A stretch of DNA of 64,000 bases from Crambe crambe (taxonomy: Eukaryota > Porifera > Demospongiae > Poecilosclerida > Crambeidae). This document shows, one piece after another, positions 11,448 to 31,700 of this stretch. The DNA lies in the NCBI GenBank assembly GCA_963924555.1, contig OZ004595.1:4396599-4460598 (forward strand), read 5' to 3'. Within the stretch, counting starts at the first letter, position 1. Every line of letters begins with the position of its first letter. The position numbers and the translations under genes are program-made. The notes below the pieces were generated by a model that saw nothing but the letters and a program-made list of their open reading frames with translations, searched no databases and had not been told where the DNA came from.

Positions 11448-12658
11448 TTCTTCGACCTCAGCCTCAGTGATGTGATAATACTTAGACTATACCTACATAC
11501 TCTCCCGATTGCACATCAATTAATTTTTTGGATTTATTGGCAAGTGTCTTCCAAAATTTAATGTTCTCTCAGATTAAGGGCATATGATATAAAGGGAATT
11601 CTATAAAATTTTGGTAATATAAACAAGCAATGAATCTAACTTCATTTTATGGCACCATCAACTATCTAACATGGGGACCGGATCTGTGACAGACACACTA
11701 ACTTAAATATAAATAATGTGCATAGTACAGTGCCGAAGAGCCATATTGGCCTTGCCCTTAGTTACTCTCTCACCAGCACCAGCAAGGTAGCTGTCCCTAC
11801 GACAATTTCTGTCTCGATATGTGTGAATATACTGCTACTGCTAAATGTTCAGGATGACGTGTTGTTTTTTTTTTACCCTGACAATGACCTGTTACACCCT
11901 CAAGAGGAAGCTAATACTGACCAGCCCCTCCCTTACTTCAACTTTGCCAGTGAGGAAGAACTTTCTAAACTTGGAGAAGGTTAATTGGTACCCGAAACAT
12001 CTCTTAAAAATTTTAGTTTATAGTGCATGAATAATGGAAAGATTGTAGAAATAGCAACTTTCCTTTGGAGGACCCAAGTACCTGCATTTTATAGTGCACT
12101 GATGCACAAGTACTATCTGAGACCTTTTCTGAAAATGTAATGGTGAACAGTATCCACCAACAACTTTGCCTGTCTTCTTTGTGGACTTTTTTACGCCACA
12201 TCAATGGAAAATCCAAGAGCAGTAATAATAAAGCTAGCAATGTAATAAATCATAGTATGGTTCAACTACGACACCAAGAGGTTCGATTTCATCCTCATTT
12301 GGTGCTATACATCTTTGCTGCATGCACCTGCACCACCACAACCACAACCTAATGTTGAAGCTGAATTAGACAGTGAAATTAGTTATGACTAGCTAATTAT
12401 GTATCACAAACGAAGAAATAGTGTATTATATCTCATGATTTCTTTTCATTGCATTATACTCTAAGAAGAAGAACTTAATTATTTAGCCAAGGGGAGGACT
12501 TTATGCCGGTTAATTTATTACTGGTCTAAATTATAGAGGAGAGTCTGCTTCATATGTTTGATTCATGGATTCATTCAATGAGCAAAAACTTTGTGAGGCA
12601 AGAAAGATGGTTCAAATCACACTCATCTGGTAAAGCAACTAATACGCAATTTACTCAC
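11448..12658. other. Intergenic or intronic stretch 3' of receptor copy 2
   Basis: This is where downstream FN3 and membrane exons of receptor copy 2 would be expected on the minus strand. None is found, so that copy is truncated. I see no other gene or clear repeat. Confidence 0.5.
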
Positions 12659-13849
12659 GGGTGCATGAAAGGTCATCCTCTCCTGGTGCTCTGTAGTAGC
12701 CCTCCACACAGGGACATATTACCAACCCAGGTTCCACACCCACACTGTTCTCAGGACAGTTACGACACTCACCATAAGTCATTGATAGGTAAGTACCAGC
12801 CACACAAGCTATAAATAACACAGTTTCATATTCATAATGATATTGTCCTGAGCAACAGTTTCATATTCATAATGATATTGTCCTGAGCAATCTAACCTTC
12901 AGTATATGACGTTCCATTCTCTGTTGCCTGGAATCTTTGGTTACACTGACAACCTGACACAACACTCCACGTCCCTCCTGGGCTACAGGTTAGAATTAAT
13001 GCTGCTCCACTCTCTGGACTAGCATTTGCTACACACTGTCCTGTCACTCTGAGTGGTTCTTGATTTGGTGTTGTAATTTGAGGGGAAATGATCTCTGGTC
13101 GAATCATAAATTCTATAGTTTCTTGGGGGCAGACATTGTAGAATATTATGATATGAGTAACTGCTAAACATGTGTCTTCATCTCTAATGGCAAGGTAGAA
13201 TCCACTTTCATTTGTTTCGAAGTTGAGATACCTGATCTGATTCTGTAGATTGCCATCATTTGGGATTAATCTACTTATTAGCACATAGTTACTGGTATTC
13301 CTGGCTGCAACACTGTTAATAGTAGACGTTTCATATCTGGTACCATGAGGAGATCCTTGAGCAGCCCTCAACACAACCTTCCTGCTCAAATTCTACTTGT
13401 ATGCTGACTTGAGGTAAATGAGTCCCATCAACTATTGTTCTGTTGATGAACTGTGTAATCAGCCAGTTATCCTGGACACCATCTCTAAAACCACATGAAG
13501 TCACAACCTGTCGGCAAGCATTGTCAGCAGTCTGGAACCACTGCAAATATAAAACACACTAAAAGTATAAAAAAAATTTCTAGCAGATCCACTTACAGTA
13601 GCTCCTCTGCCTTGGGACTGAATACCCCTGCTGCCATGCAGCACCAGTTTGTGATGATAGTAAATGGATGTAGTGGTAAGAGTCCATCAGTATCCTTGTA
13701 TTGACAGGGTATACTGGAGGAGCAACTCCTGGCACACCAGGTAATGTATTTGTACAGAATGAGTCACCATCTCCAGGAGCTCGAGCAATTATCACTGATG
13801 GCAGAGCAGTCAGACATATGAAAAAAACATCACTATACTTTATGCCCAT
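12659..13849 (-). pseudogene. Eph-like receptor copy 2, decayed
   Basis: Three exons remain on the minus strand: 13849-13597 (signal peptide, start of ligand-binding domain), 13540-12897 (rest of the domain) and 12808-12659 (Cys-rich). Relative to intact copies, the first exon lacks 11 bases just after the AWQQ codons, and the second has one extra base near 13336-13343 after SSWY. Both shift the frame. Splice sites are still canonical. The FN3 and transmembrane exons are missing downstream; only an inverted FN3 start is seen at 11182. Close similarity to the intact copies indicates recent decay. Confidence 0.85.
12822..12892. repeat. 35-bp tandem duplication in an intron of receptor copy 2
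   Basis: Two adjacent units beginning CAGTTTCATATTCATAATGA and ending CCTGAGCAA lie between the second and third exons. Other copies carry one unit. Confidence 0.85.
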
Positions 13850-15047
13850 ATAGCTATTGCAGTAGTTACTTTAATCAAAATAGCTAGGCATCTCAGACTC
13901 TATTGCTCATATGTACATAATTATAAAGTGTGTACTGCACACTAAATTGTCCTAGCTAATACACACACTAAAAACAAAACAGTGTTTATATTGGGACAAA
14001 ATGGGGTGCAGTGAACACTTTCATATTTACAGTGTAGTTTAGCTAGCTACAATGACATGGTTACCAGGCTATTAGTATTCACATTTTAGCTCATCCAGAG
14101 AGTTAAGGAATTTATAGCAGGAAGTATAAGAACAAGCTGATCAGAGTTCTTAATAAGATTCATGGCGAGTTTTGAAGGAGATTCATAGTTAGCTAGGTGC
14201 TGATGAATTAATTCTTATCCAATACATGTTGCTAACAATTCTAATTTCTTTAATAGCTACAGGTAGCTATAATAGTATTCGAGTATCGTCATAGCGTTGA
14301 CTGTGACTGCCTCTACATGACTAGTTCAATTTCCTTCTTAAAACATAGACAGTATCATTCCTGTCACCAAAGTTGGGGATCCCCCTACTTGTGGTATTTA
14401 TACATGTACTGTTCAACTAAATAACAGCATAAAATGGAACTGTGGGTATAATACATAGAAAAACTCCCTCACTCCTTTTTCCTGTTATGTATTGTGCATA
14501 CCCTATTACGGATCTGCTGTTTGGGAAAGTGGACCTGGTAAAGGTCCCCTTTTTCTAGTCACGCCTTCTCTTACTGGCCACGACCTTTGTCACATCTTGC
14601 AACTGCAGATAGACGAAAATGAAATGAACAACACATGCACTCAGGCAGCTTACCCATGAGTTACATGTATATTGATAAGCTCCCAACCAAGGGTAATTGG
14701 GTGGGTGGAGAAAACCAGCTTTTCAAGATACGAAGTTGCTAGCCACTGTTGTCATCCTCATGAATAGATGCATGCCAATGACATAATTACTGTGCCTGCA
14801 CGCAGTGATGTCATCACTGTACTTGTGCCATACATTGGCTGCACACAACCAAATTGTCCATAGGATAATTTCGCTAACACACAGCTATAATTATACGTAA
14901 GTGCTAAAATCTATCATCAATTGATCAGTCTTTTGATTGACTAAATGCATAAAGATCATGATGATTGTTATGTACAGTATATATATAGCTAAGTTTGTTA
15001 TATAGTAGAGTGAATTAAGGATGATTGCCACATGTTGAACTCTTCCA
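13850..15047. other. Spacer between receptor copies 2 and 3
   Basis: About 1.2 kb separating the 3' end of the 550-aa receptor gene from the first exon of copy 2. It holds no kinase or other coding domain, only the FN3 relic at 14285-14390. Confidence 0.6.
14285..14390 (-). pseudogene. Relic of a receptor FN3 first-half exon
   Basis: Minus-strand sequence matches the end of the FN3 first-half exon seen at 415-603, 17680-17859 and 32604-32792 (WDPPVNFGGRNDT and EVVTVNTTMGT regions). It has indels, no open frame and no splice sites. It marks a lost receptor copy or a partial duplication. Confidence 0.7.
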
Positions 15048-23310
<8,263 letters not shown>

Positions 23311-24222
23311 AATAGTTAGCTAGCAGGATAGAATTGTTATAAGGGAGACTAAAATATAGCTACAGTGTGAAGGTTAGACTATTGCTCTGATGACATCATA
23401 TCTCTTAGTAGCTAGCACAGCTGTTCAAATATCAGCCAGGTAGTCTTGCATCCTGGAGTCACAACTATATAGCTAGTTTAGTGGACTTAGTATGGTTTGT
23501 ATTTGTTATTATTATGTATAGTCATAGAGAACTATATAAAATTAATAATTATCTGCTAATTGTTATTAATCAATAATCAACTTATGCTCTTTACTGTGTA
23601 TAAACTTTATTCAAGCCAGCTAAACTGTGTACAAAATTATAGCTAAACTAGGCTGTTTTGGAGGTATTCCCAAGGCAGTAATGGTTACTGTGTGTCTGGA
23701 GGTAGCCTCAGGGTACTGGTGCCAGTGATGGTTACTCTGTAGGCCATTCTGGAGGGGCACTGCATGGTGCCAGTATAGGCAGTTCTGGAGATAGACCCAA
23801 AGGCACTGGTGCCAGTTATAGTTACTCTGTAGGCCATTCTGAAGGGGCACTGGTGCCAGTAGGTAGTTCTGGACACAGGCCAGAGGGTACTAGTGCCAGT
23901 AGGCTGTTCTGGAGGGCATTGCATGGGGATCTCTGAGTTACGAGTTTACCTCTTCTTGCAGGCACCTAGCCTTATCATATATTTTATGCAGGTCGAACCC
24001 CGCCCACAATTGCCTGTAATAGCATAGACTGTGATATTTGTGTTAGCTTGTTTAGCTAAACAGTAAGTCAACTGTACTTGAAGCACTCTAAATTGTGACC
24101 TGCATAGTGGCATTTATCCAAAATTGAATCGTGTGTATAACAACTTGCTAAGTCTTGCTTCAACTTCATAATGCTTTATATTCATCTGGTGAAGGGACAG
24201 ACATGCTTTTAATCCTACTCAC
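23311..24222. other. Spacer between receptor copies 3 and 4
   Basis: About 900 bp upstream of the 550-aa receptor gene, so it should hold its promoter. No motif is defined. It contains the GGCACTGGTGCCAGT minisatellite. Confidence 0.5.
23645..23935. repeat. Degenerate minisatellite with GGCACTGGTGCCAGT units
   Basis: Units contain TACTCTGTAGGCCATTCTGG, then AGGGGCACTG and GGTGCCAGT, with variable spacing. Short frames across it are repeat artefacts. Confidence 0.7.
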
Positions 24223-25165
24223 TGGTGCATGGAAGGTCCTCCTCTCTTGGTGCTCTGTAGTAGCCCTCCACACAGGGACATACCATGCACCAACCCAGGT
24301 TCCACACCCACACTGTTCTCAGGACAGCTGCGACACTCACCATAAGTCATTGATAGGTAATTACCAGCCACACAAGCTGTAAACAACACAGAGTTAGCTA
24401 CATATTCACGGTCTAACCTTCAGTGCACGATGTTCCATTCTCTGTTGCCTGGAACCTTCAGTTACATTAACAACCTGACACAATGCTTCACGTCTCTCCT
24501 GGGCTACAGGTCAGACTTGGTACTGCTCCATTGTAAAATACTACGAATCCACTTTCACTAGTTACAAAGTTGAGATATCTGGTCTGATTCTGTAGATTGC
24601 CATCATTTGGTGACTAATCTACTTATTAGCACATAGTTACTGGTATTCCTGGCTGCAACACTGTTAATAGTCTATAGACGTCTCATATCTGTGCCATGAG
24701 AAGATCCTTGAGCAGCCCTCAATACAACATTCCTGCTCAAATTCTACTTGTATACTGACTTGAGGCAAACGAGTCCCATCAACTTTTGTTCTGTTGATGA
24801 ACTGTGTAATCAGCCAGCTATCCTGGACACCATCTCTAAAACCACATGCAGTCACGACCTATCGGCAAGCATTGTCGGCACTCTGGAACCACTGTGAATA
24901 TAAAACACACTAGAAGTGAAATTCTAGCAAATCCACTTCACTTACAGTGTTACTATTATCAACAACCACCTGCTGCCACACAGCACCACTTAGTGTTGAT
25001 AGTAAACGGATATAGTTGAAAGAGTCCATTAGTGTTCTTGCATTGACAGGGTATACTAGAGGAGCAATTCCTGGCACACCAGGTAAAGTATTTGTACAGC
25101 CTGAATGAGTCACTGTCTCCAGGAGCTTGAGCAATGATCTATAGCAGAGCAGTCAGACACATGAA
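24223..25165 (-). pseudogene. Eph-like receptor copy 4, decayed fragment
   Basis: Three damaged exons: about 25165-24946 (first exon; no usable start, and a 4-base insertion after the TTC of DSF), 24891-24418 (second exon, 474 bp against 643 because of two deletions that remove the AIRDEDTC region) and 24376-24223 (Cys-rich exon, 154 bp with a 4-base insertion). Splice sites are largely kept. No FN3 or membrane exons follow before the next gene starts at 23310. Confidence 0.85.
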
Positions 25166-25790
25166 AACATCATAGCTACTAGCAAGCCTATAGCTGCTAC
25201 AGCATCTCAGTTTACCACTTAATACGTACAATGGTACATGTATGTGCATGCACAGGAATTCGTTGTGACGACCCTGTGTTGCAAAAATTCATGAAGATAT
25301 TAATAAGTACTAACTAATAAGCTATAACAAATTATTGTAAACATGATGGTATAGCTTGTTACTAATTCCCAGCATCAGAAATAATTATTTTCTTTGTCAG
25401 ACATCAAGTGCCACTGTAATACTAAAAATCGGCCAGCCATTTCTTGCTGTAGTGTAGTTCACTATTTGCTTCCAATCTTTCTGCTGTGGAGCTGATGAAT
25501 AGTTAGTGAATCATTAGCTATAACTTAACTGAAAAATTAGCAGATTTTTTTAAATTGTGGTTGTCTGCTCATAAATAATTAGCTACAGTATAATGAAATT
25601 GATGAATGCTCAAAATAGGGTAATGAACTCAAGCGCCTATACTATCACTTCAAGGAACTATAGTAGGTAACTGAATGTATTATTATGTCAGACACACAAC
25701 TATAATTATAAATGCTATAAAAAAGTATTTGATCAACAAAATTACATATAGCTAATAATCATTATTATGAAAACAACAATTTTTATTATG
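25166..25790. other. 3' flank of the 571-aa receptor gene
   Basis: Non-coding. About 25555-25760 is similar to 47750-47960, which abuts receptor fragment 6. This shows that fragment 6 is joined directly to a receptor 3' flank. Confidence 0.6.
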
Positions 25791-28700
25791 TTACTGTGCA
25801 TGGTCAATCACTTCATAGGTTCCATCACCATCAGTCATCTCAGATTCACCCTCTATGTTAGCTTGTGGCTTACTCCTTGAGGACCCATACGATGGGTTTT
25901 CATTCAGGTCAAAACTTGCCCCCACCTGTGGCTGGGATCCATATGCAAGATTATCCTTCAAGTCAGAGCTTGCCTCCACTTGTGAGTGACTTTGTGGAGA
26001 GTGCTGAATCCTTCTCTTATAGTGTATGGTAGTGGCCAACAGGAGCAGAATAATAGCAATCAATACCAGAACTATCAGCACTAAAACTATCACTCCAATT
26101 GTGGTTCCTGACAATGGAATACCTACAGTGATAACATAGCTATATATAGCTAAATGCATGTCTCTCAGATTAGAATATTTACTTGGCATATACTTTTCAG
26201 TATAACAACATTCTTCAAACATTCTGAATCTATCACTCATAATAAACCTGAGTGTGGAAGCCACTGTGCAGTCAATATACACATAATGGGGCACTGTACA
26301 CTATAAGTACCATGCAGTTATATCATGGAACTCAGATGGAATCCAAAACTGCTATAAATTTTGTACGATCACATGACTATTAATCACATCACAAAATATT
26401 TATTTACACATGTATGCTGCGTAGCACATGCATGCCATGATCAACTGTTATGGTATTTTTAGTCCTGTTAACCATATTATAGCTATTATTTGTTTTCCAC
26501 CTACAGCTGCCAACATTGTTGTCAGAAGTTTCTACATAGCTAACAACCTCTCTAAGAAGTTAGCTACTCCTCAAAAATGTGACCACAAAAGTGTATGGTT
26601 ACACAAATTGTAATAACCATTGTTGTGCACATGTGACATCCATCGATGAGCATTATTTGTTGAGATGATAGAAGAATTATCTTTCCATAATAATTACAGT
26701 TTAAGGGTGAATCAGTTGAGAGAGATTGGTTGGCTAAATTGACAAAGAAATATTCAGTGGAGTGTGGGCAGATGCAATTCCCTACTAGTTATATGTATCT
26801 ACTTAGTACCTAGTGTTCCCGACTCATCAGTGGTGGTGGGGTTGGTAGGTGAAACAAAGAAAGGGGGGCTGCTTGCTACACCTGATACTCCATTCCTGGC
26901 GGTCACAAAGAACCGATAGTTGATACCAGGGGTTAGTCCTGAGGCACACATATACACAACCATCAAGTGGGTAAAAGAATGCATGATTATATAGTTTTAG
27001 CAATGTGAGAGCTAAGTGGACAATCAAACAGTGGCTTGCTACTTGTCATGGACCTCCATCCCAGACACAGAGGCCCCTGACAACTGCAGCCTTCGATTAG
27101 CACATATGGAGGCGTGAACCCGACTCTCATGACACTTGACCATATATGTATAATTCTAGCTAGATGATGACAGAGACAGTTAGTCAGTTTTTTTGGCTTA
27201 GCTTTTCTTTTTGGGCTGTATAATCAGAAATAATAATAATTTACTTAGCTACTTGATCAGTAAACCCCAACATTCTGGTGGCAGCAGTGGCTCTGGACTA
27301 TCGTTAGCCAAGTCTTGGAGGAGAAGACGGAGATAGGACCAGGATTTTGTTCAAGGACCCAGGGGAGCGACTGATCAGAGGGAAGTAAAATAGCACGAGA
27401 GGAAACATTAATTCGAGTGAACGGTACAGGAAGCGAACGGGATGGCATCAAAGAAGAAAGGAGGCTATGAAGTAACGCACGAATCGTCTGACTTACTGGA
27501 GTTTTTGAAACACCAGGAACGGACACGACAGCAAGAGCAGGAGGACAGAGATCGAGAAAAACAAGAGCAAGAGAAAATCAGGCAACAAGAAAGAGAAGAG
27601 AGAGATCGTCAACGCGAAGAACAAGAAAGAATTAGGAGAGAAGAGGAGAAGAGCGAACGAGCACAAGAGCAAGAATTTCAGGAGAGGAAGTTTGAATTAT
27701 TGCAAACCAATTTTGCCCAGTTATTGAAAACCCAGATGGAACAGACCGCAGAACTTTTGAGACTGTCCATGGAAAAAGATGAAAGGACCCGATCAGAGAC
27801 AGCAGCAGAGAGGAAAGAAGACAAACGGAAGGAAGCGATCCCCAAGATAGCAGCAATGACGAAGGAAACTGAGATATCGGAATACTTGGAGATGTTCGAA
27901 GAAAACATGGGACGGAAGGAAATACCGAGGTGCGAATGGTGCGGGCACTTAACGCCATTAATGAATGACGAGTGCAGATCAATTACATCACACATGGAAC
28001 CAGAAGACAAGCTGGAGTACAAGAAGTTAAAGGAGGAGCTAATCAATGCCAGTTCAAGCAGCTCTAGGAGAGCTGGGGAGTCATTTTGGACATTGGAGAG
28101 GAAAAAAGGACAAAATTTTTCCCAGGTAGCCAGGAACTTAACACGACTAATACATCGGTTTGCAGAGAAGGACACTGTGAAGGAGTCACTGGATCAAGTA
28201 GTCACTGAGAAGCTGTTGCAAATGCTACCCAAGTCAGCAGCTACAAGCATCAGAGAGAAAGAACCCAAATCATCTAAAGAAGCAGCACGTCTTGCAGAAT
28301 ACTACTTCCAAGATAGGAACATGGACCTTGACGATCCACGATGGCTGAAGAGAGCTGACAGCAGAGACTTCAGGAGAGGTATGGGAGAGCCATTCCGACG
28401 TCACCACAGGGAGAGATTTGACAAGGGAAGGAGATATGGTGATGACAGACCCCCCCAGGAGAAGATTGCAGATCATCCAAGGAAGGAGAGAGGGGACTTG
28501 ATCAAGAAAGAGGATGGAGACAAGAGGAGCGACAACCAGAAGGACGAGAAAAGACTGACAGATGGCAAACCACAAAGGAAGAGAGGGCCCCAATGCTTTG
28601 AATGCCAGGGCTGGGGACACATGCGGGACAAGTGTCCTAGCCGAGTACTTTTTGTCCACCTACCGAGGAAACCGAAAGGAGCAGGAAGAGAACCATGGTC

Positions 28701-31700
28701 CATCCGCGGCAAGATCAATGGAACACCAGTAGAAAATATGATCTTGGATACTGGTGCAGCTATAACAGTCGTTTCAGAAGAGATGTTACCCCCCAATACC
28801 AAGAATGGACGAACAGTTCAGCTAAGAGGACTTAAGCCGGACATCACGGAGTTTGACCTAGCAGACATCCAACTGGAGCTGGGAGATGGAAAACTCAGTT
28901 TGGAGGTTGCTGTGGCACCCAGTGGCACCCTCACCTACCCTGTACTGATTGGGAGAGATGTTCCAGGGATGGAACTCACAATGAAGCTCACCTCACCACC
29001 ACAGGAGATCCTACCCGTTATGACTCGATCGGCAGCCAGGAAGGAACGGGAACAACAAGAGGCTGATGATAAGGCGTCTGAAGAATCAGGAGCTACCCCA
29101 CTAGCGGTGGATGACCTACCTGACCTACCTGTCGAAGATGAAGATGCAGATGAGGACCCAGGAGCAGGTGAAAGCGATCAAGATGATACGGGAGCACAGG
29201 AAGAGGTGGAACACAACGACATCAACAGAGGAAACGGATGGTGTCCAACTGACCTTGATGAGATAGCAGATGATGTGTGCAAAGACGTGAAGGAAACCAC
29301 CACAGCAGCAGAAGCAAATATAACCAGGGAAGACCTGATTATCCAGCAACAGGAGGATCCAGCGCTACAACCTCTCATAGCAGAAGCAAGGAGCAGCGCC
29401 AACTCCCAATTCCACATCAGAGACGGACTACTACTGAGGAAGGCACACACTGAGCTGGGAGACCCCCGGGATCTGATTGTTATTCCCAAGAAACTGAGAC
29501 ATTATCTTTTTCACATTGCACACACTCATGCTCTTGCAGGGCACTTGGGGAAGAAAAGGACTGCGGACAAGGTGGCTCGACACTTCTACTGGCCCAACCT
29601 AGGACGGGATATCCAGCAATGGTGCAAAGAATGCGTATCATGCCAGAAAGGGAACCGGAGCAGACAGACCAGGGCACCCCTGATGCCATTGCCAACAGTC
29701 GATGAACCATGGAAAAGGATTGCCATTGATATAGTAGGTCCATTACAACGAACCAAAAAAGGCCACAAGTATCTACTTACGGTGATGGATTTTGCAACAA
29801 GATTTCCGGAAGCAATACCCCTGAAGAGGATCGATGCCCCTACAATTTGTGAAGAATTACTCCAGATATTCTCAAGATACGGCTTGCCCAAGGAACTACT
29901 GTCAGATCGTGGAACTAACTTTACTGCCAAGTTGACCGAGGAACTTCTGAAGAAGCTGAACATCAAACATCTTAAAGCTAGTCCGTACCACCCCCAGAGC
30001 AATGGCATGCTCGAGCGGTTTCATGGAGTTCTTAAACAGATGTTGCGGAAAACATGTGACCAACCTACACAATGGGATGTATGGTTACCTTTTGTTTTAT
30101 TTGCCTACAGGGAGTCAATTCATACCTCAACGGGATTCTCACCATTCGAGCTAATGTTTGGGAGAGATATTCGTGGCCCCCTTGCAATTTTGAAGGAAAC
30201 TTGGGTAATGGACAAGAAGTTACCCCCATCGATCATTGAATTCATCCTCCAGACCAGAGAGAAATTTCAACAAACATCACAACTCGTCAAAGTGCAGGAG
30301 CAGAGGAGCAAACAAGACAGAAAAAAATGGTATGACAAAAAGAGCAGGGACGACCCCCTCAAGATTGGTGAAGATGCAATGGTCTTGCTACCAGAAGAGT
30401 CAGCTGGAGCCTTTGCTCATTGGCATGGTCCATTCACCATACTAGAGAGACCCACCCCACTCACCTATATCATCTCAACACCAGCAAGAGGAAGGAAAAC
30501 GAGAACTTTCCACAGAAATCTCCTCAAGCGTTTCATCAAGCCAGCAGCAGAAATCATGCAAGTCATCGTTGCAGAAGAGGAAACAGGAGAACAGGACCAA
30601 CTTGATATAGTCCATCCCCCAACTATTGAGACAAGCTGTCAGGAATGGACTCCAGAATGCAATCACCTCAGTAACCAACAAACGGCAGATCTTCAGAAAA
30701 TTCTACAGGACTTCCAAGATGTCTTCAATGACACCCCCGGAACCACCAAAACAGCAGAACATGTCATTCCCACAGGTGATGCCATACCAATCTCTCAACC
30801 ACCCTACAGGATACCATTAAAATGGAAACAGCAGATGGCCGAAGAAGAGAAACAGTTGCTAAACAATGGTACTATCATACCATCATCCAGTCCATGGGCA
30901 GCCCCCATAGTGTGTGTCCAAAAGAAGGACAAGTCTCTGAGAATGTGTATTGACTACCGTCAACTAAATGCCATCACCACAGATGACCCTTACCCATTAC
31001 CACGGATCGAAGAGTTATTGGACTCAGTTGCCACAGCAAACTATATCTCGACCATTGACTTATCTAAGGGCTATTACCAGATACCCATCTCACCCAAGGA
31101 CCAAGCTAAGACGGCGTTTGTGACACCTTCGGGAAAATTCGAATTCACTAAGATGCCCTTTGGATTAAAAGGTGCACCAGCCACCTTCCAGAGGACCATG
31201 GATTCACTCCTACAGAACCATCGGAGCTATGCGAGTGCATATATTGACGACATTGTCACATTCAGTTCAAGTTGGAAGGAACACCTAACTCACCTCAGAA
31301 ATGTACTACAAGAACTCAGAGAAGCTGGATTTACTGTGAAGAAGAGAAAGTGTGCTTTTGCCAGACAGGAAGTAACATTCCTTGGACATGTTGTCGGAGC
31401 TGGGAAGACAAGACCACAGCAGGCCAAGCTAGAAGCAATAAAAAATTTCAGAAAGCCCCAGAAGAAGAAAGATATAAGGTCATTTCTGGGCCTAGTCGGC
31501 TATTATAGGAAGTTTATTCCAAACTTTTCTACATTAGCAGCACCACTCTCTGACCTTACTGGAAAGAAGATCCCAGACAAGCCTAATTGGACATTTGTTC
31601 ATCAGGAGTCATTTGAGAATCTCAAGAAGGCTTTGACTTCCGACTCTATTTTGATGACACCAGACCCCCACAAGGAGTTCACTCTACAGACAGACGCATC

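Noticed and set aside
13850..15047. Missing kinase domain hidden 3' of receptor copy 3
   Set aside because: No HRDLxxxN, DFG or glycine-loop motif is seen in any frame of this spacer or elsewhere in the window.
27257..29489. Several minus-strand frames opposite the gypsy element
   Set aside because: They mirror the strongly biased gag-pol coding sequence and carry no domain.
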